A stretch of DNA of 6,159 bases from Verrucomicrobiota bacterium (GTDB lineage Bacteria > Verrucomicrobiota > Lentisphaeria > Oligosphaerales > Oligosphaeraceae), in NCBI GenBank assembly GCA_022709995.1, contig JAKLHU010000023.1, forward strand, positions 5,272 to 11,430. Reading direction: 5' to 3'. Below are positions 5,388 through 6,159 of this stretch, piece by piece; position 1 is the stretch's first letter; every line of letters starts with the position of its first letter. Made by a program: the position numbers and the translations under genes. The notes below the pieces were generated by a model. The model did no database searches and had not been told where the DNA came from. It was given only the letters and a program-made list of their open reading frames with translations.

Positions 5388-6159
5388 TTACTTTGTCCGG
5401 CCGGTAGATTTTTTTGGCGGTGGCGGTGGCGGCGGCCGCACATCGCGAGTGGCAAAGGGCAATTGGAGCAGGAACGCGGTGTATTCCCCAAGGATGTCGC
5501 GGTTTTCCTTGTTTTTCAGGTAAGTCACCCAAGGCCGGAAGACTTGTTCTTCGCGGCCACTGAGGTCTTTTTCATCGAGCCAGCCCGGGTTGCGGAAATA
5601 AGGCTGTGTCTCTCCGGGCAGGGTCGCCGCCTTGAGGGCATTTTCCATTTCCCGGAGAGGGGTAAAGCGTTGCTCGGTATAGGGGATGTAACCGCAGGCG
5701 ACCATTCTGTTCAGCAGGGGCATGGCCAGCACTTCTTGCATGGGGTTTTCCGGCTCGTTGGCGCTCGTCTTATATTCGCTGGCCACGGCGCCGAACATGC
5801 CGTCGGAAGCTGCCGGCTTCGGCGGCGCCTTGACGGCCTTGTCCTCTTTGGCCGGCCCGTAGTCACGGAAGGAGAATTCATCGGCCACATAGATGCACCA
5901 GGCGCCGGGAACGAGAGTGTCGCCGAGTTTTTCCAGGGTCCTCATATAGCGTTTGGCGCGGCTGCCGTGCTCGACGAGCGGCACCAGGAGTTTTTGTTGG
6001 AAGGCGATCTGCTCCTGGGCGTTGTCGAGTTCCGGAACCAGGCTTTGGCACTGGTTCAATTCGCCCATCAGGCTTTCAATGCGCTCTTTTTCCCGGCGGA
6101 GCCACCAGTCGGCAACGACCATGCCGATGATCACGGCGCCGAAGAACAGCCCGACGGCT
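5388..6159 (-). CDS. PilN/GspL-like inner-membrane protein, N-terminus outside the window
   Basis: The frame is open from the right edge to TAA at 5390-5388, giving 256 visible residues. It begins inside a membrane helix (AVGLFFGAVIIGMVVADWW, visible 1-19), followed by a charged coiled-coil-prone stretch (about 20-65). A GTG at 6134 could be read as a start but would cut the helix, so the true start is probably to the right. The segment LEKLGDTLVPGAWCIYVADEF (75-95) recalls the 'L..L....P.g.yl' stretch of the PilN fimbrial-assembly domain, and the later part, ending in YTAFLLQLPFA (226-236), fits the rest of such a domain. In the machine it would pair with the PilO-like protein and link to a cytoplasmic PilM-like partner. 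The low-complexity insert (about 103-120) and the C-terminal tail of seven prolines followed by a basic end (242-256) are unusual for PilN. The order relative to the PilO-like and GspC/PilP-like genes supports the assignment, but sequence similarity is weak. Confidence 0.65.
   Translation of the reverse strand, partial: AVGLFFGAVIIGMVVADWWLRREKERIESLMGELNQCQSLVPELDNAQEQIAFQQKLLVPLVEHGSRAKRYMRTLEKLGDTLVPGAWCIYVADEFSFRDYGPAKEDKAVKAPPKPAASDGMFGAVASEYKTSANEPENPMQEVLAMPLLNRMVACGYIPYTEQRFTPLREMENALKAATLPGETQPYFRNPGWLDEKDLSGREEQVFRPWVTYLKNKENRDILGEYTAFLLQLPFATRDVRPPPPPPPKKSTGRTK

Noticed and set aside
6132..6134. GTG as the start codon of the PilN-like gene
   Set aside because: The frame stays open upstream and a start here would cut the membrane helix in half, so the real start is most likely beyond the right edge.

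Overview
The window reads as part of the chromosome of a GC-rich bacterium, most plausibly from the PVC group (Lentisphaerota/Victivallales, Kiritimatiellota or Verrucomicrobiota). Two things suggest this. First, there is a divergent pilus/type II secretion inner-membrane gene set whose 319-residue member has the length and architecture of the Amuc_1100-type pilus-like proteins of Akkermansia. Second, it sits beside a DUF4874-DUF4832 protein, an architecture I associate with such bacteria and with Bacteroidota. The placement is inference from protein families, not from a marker gene.

All five genes are on the minus strand, so the region is transcribed from right to left. In order of transcription: (1) 5388-6159, the 3' part of a single-pass inner-membrane protein resembling PilN/GspL, with its N-terminus beyond the right edge; (2) a 166-bp gap with a small hairpin and an AT-rich patch; (3) 4262-5221, a PilO/GspM-like single-pass membrane protein; (4) a 75-bp gap; (5) 3554-4186, a GspC/PilP-like protein with one membrane helix, a proline-rich linker and a small C-terminal beta domain; (6) 1770-3557, a complete GspE/PilB-family assembly ATPase whose ATG overlaps the stop of the previous gene (ATGA); (7) a 194-bp gap with a strong GC hairpin just after the ATPase stop and short direct and inverted repeats; (8) 1-1575, a DUF4874-DUF4832 protein of unknown function, cut at its C-terminus by the left edge.

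Genes 1, 3, 5 and 6 probably act together. The N-, O- and P/C-like proteins would form the periplasm-spanning alignment ring of a type IV pilus or type II secretion machine, and GspE/PilB would be the cytoplasmic hexameric ATPase that drives pilin or pseudopilin polymerisation. The order N-O-P matches the classical pilMNOPQ operon, with an ATPase gene where pilQ usually stands. The DUF4874-DUF4832 gene has its own ribosome binding site and leader and appears unrelated to the pilus set. I saw no tRNA, rRNA, CRISPR array or insertion sequence. The long plus-strand open frames opposite the DUF gene and the ATPase are judged to be antisense shadows.
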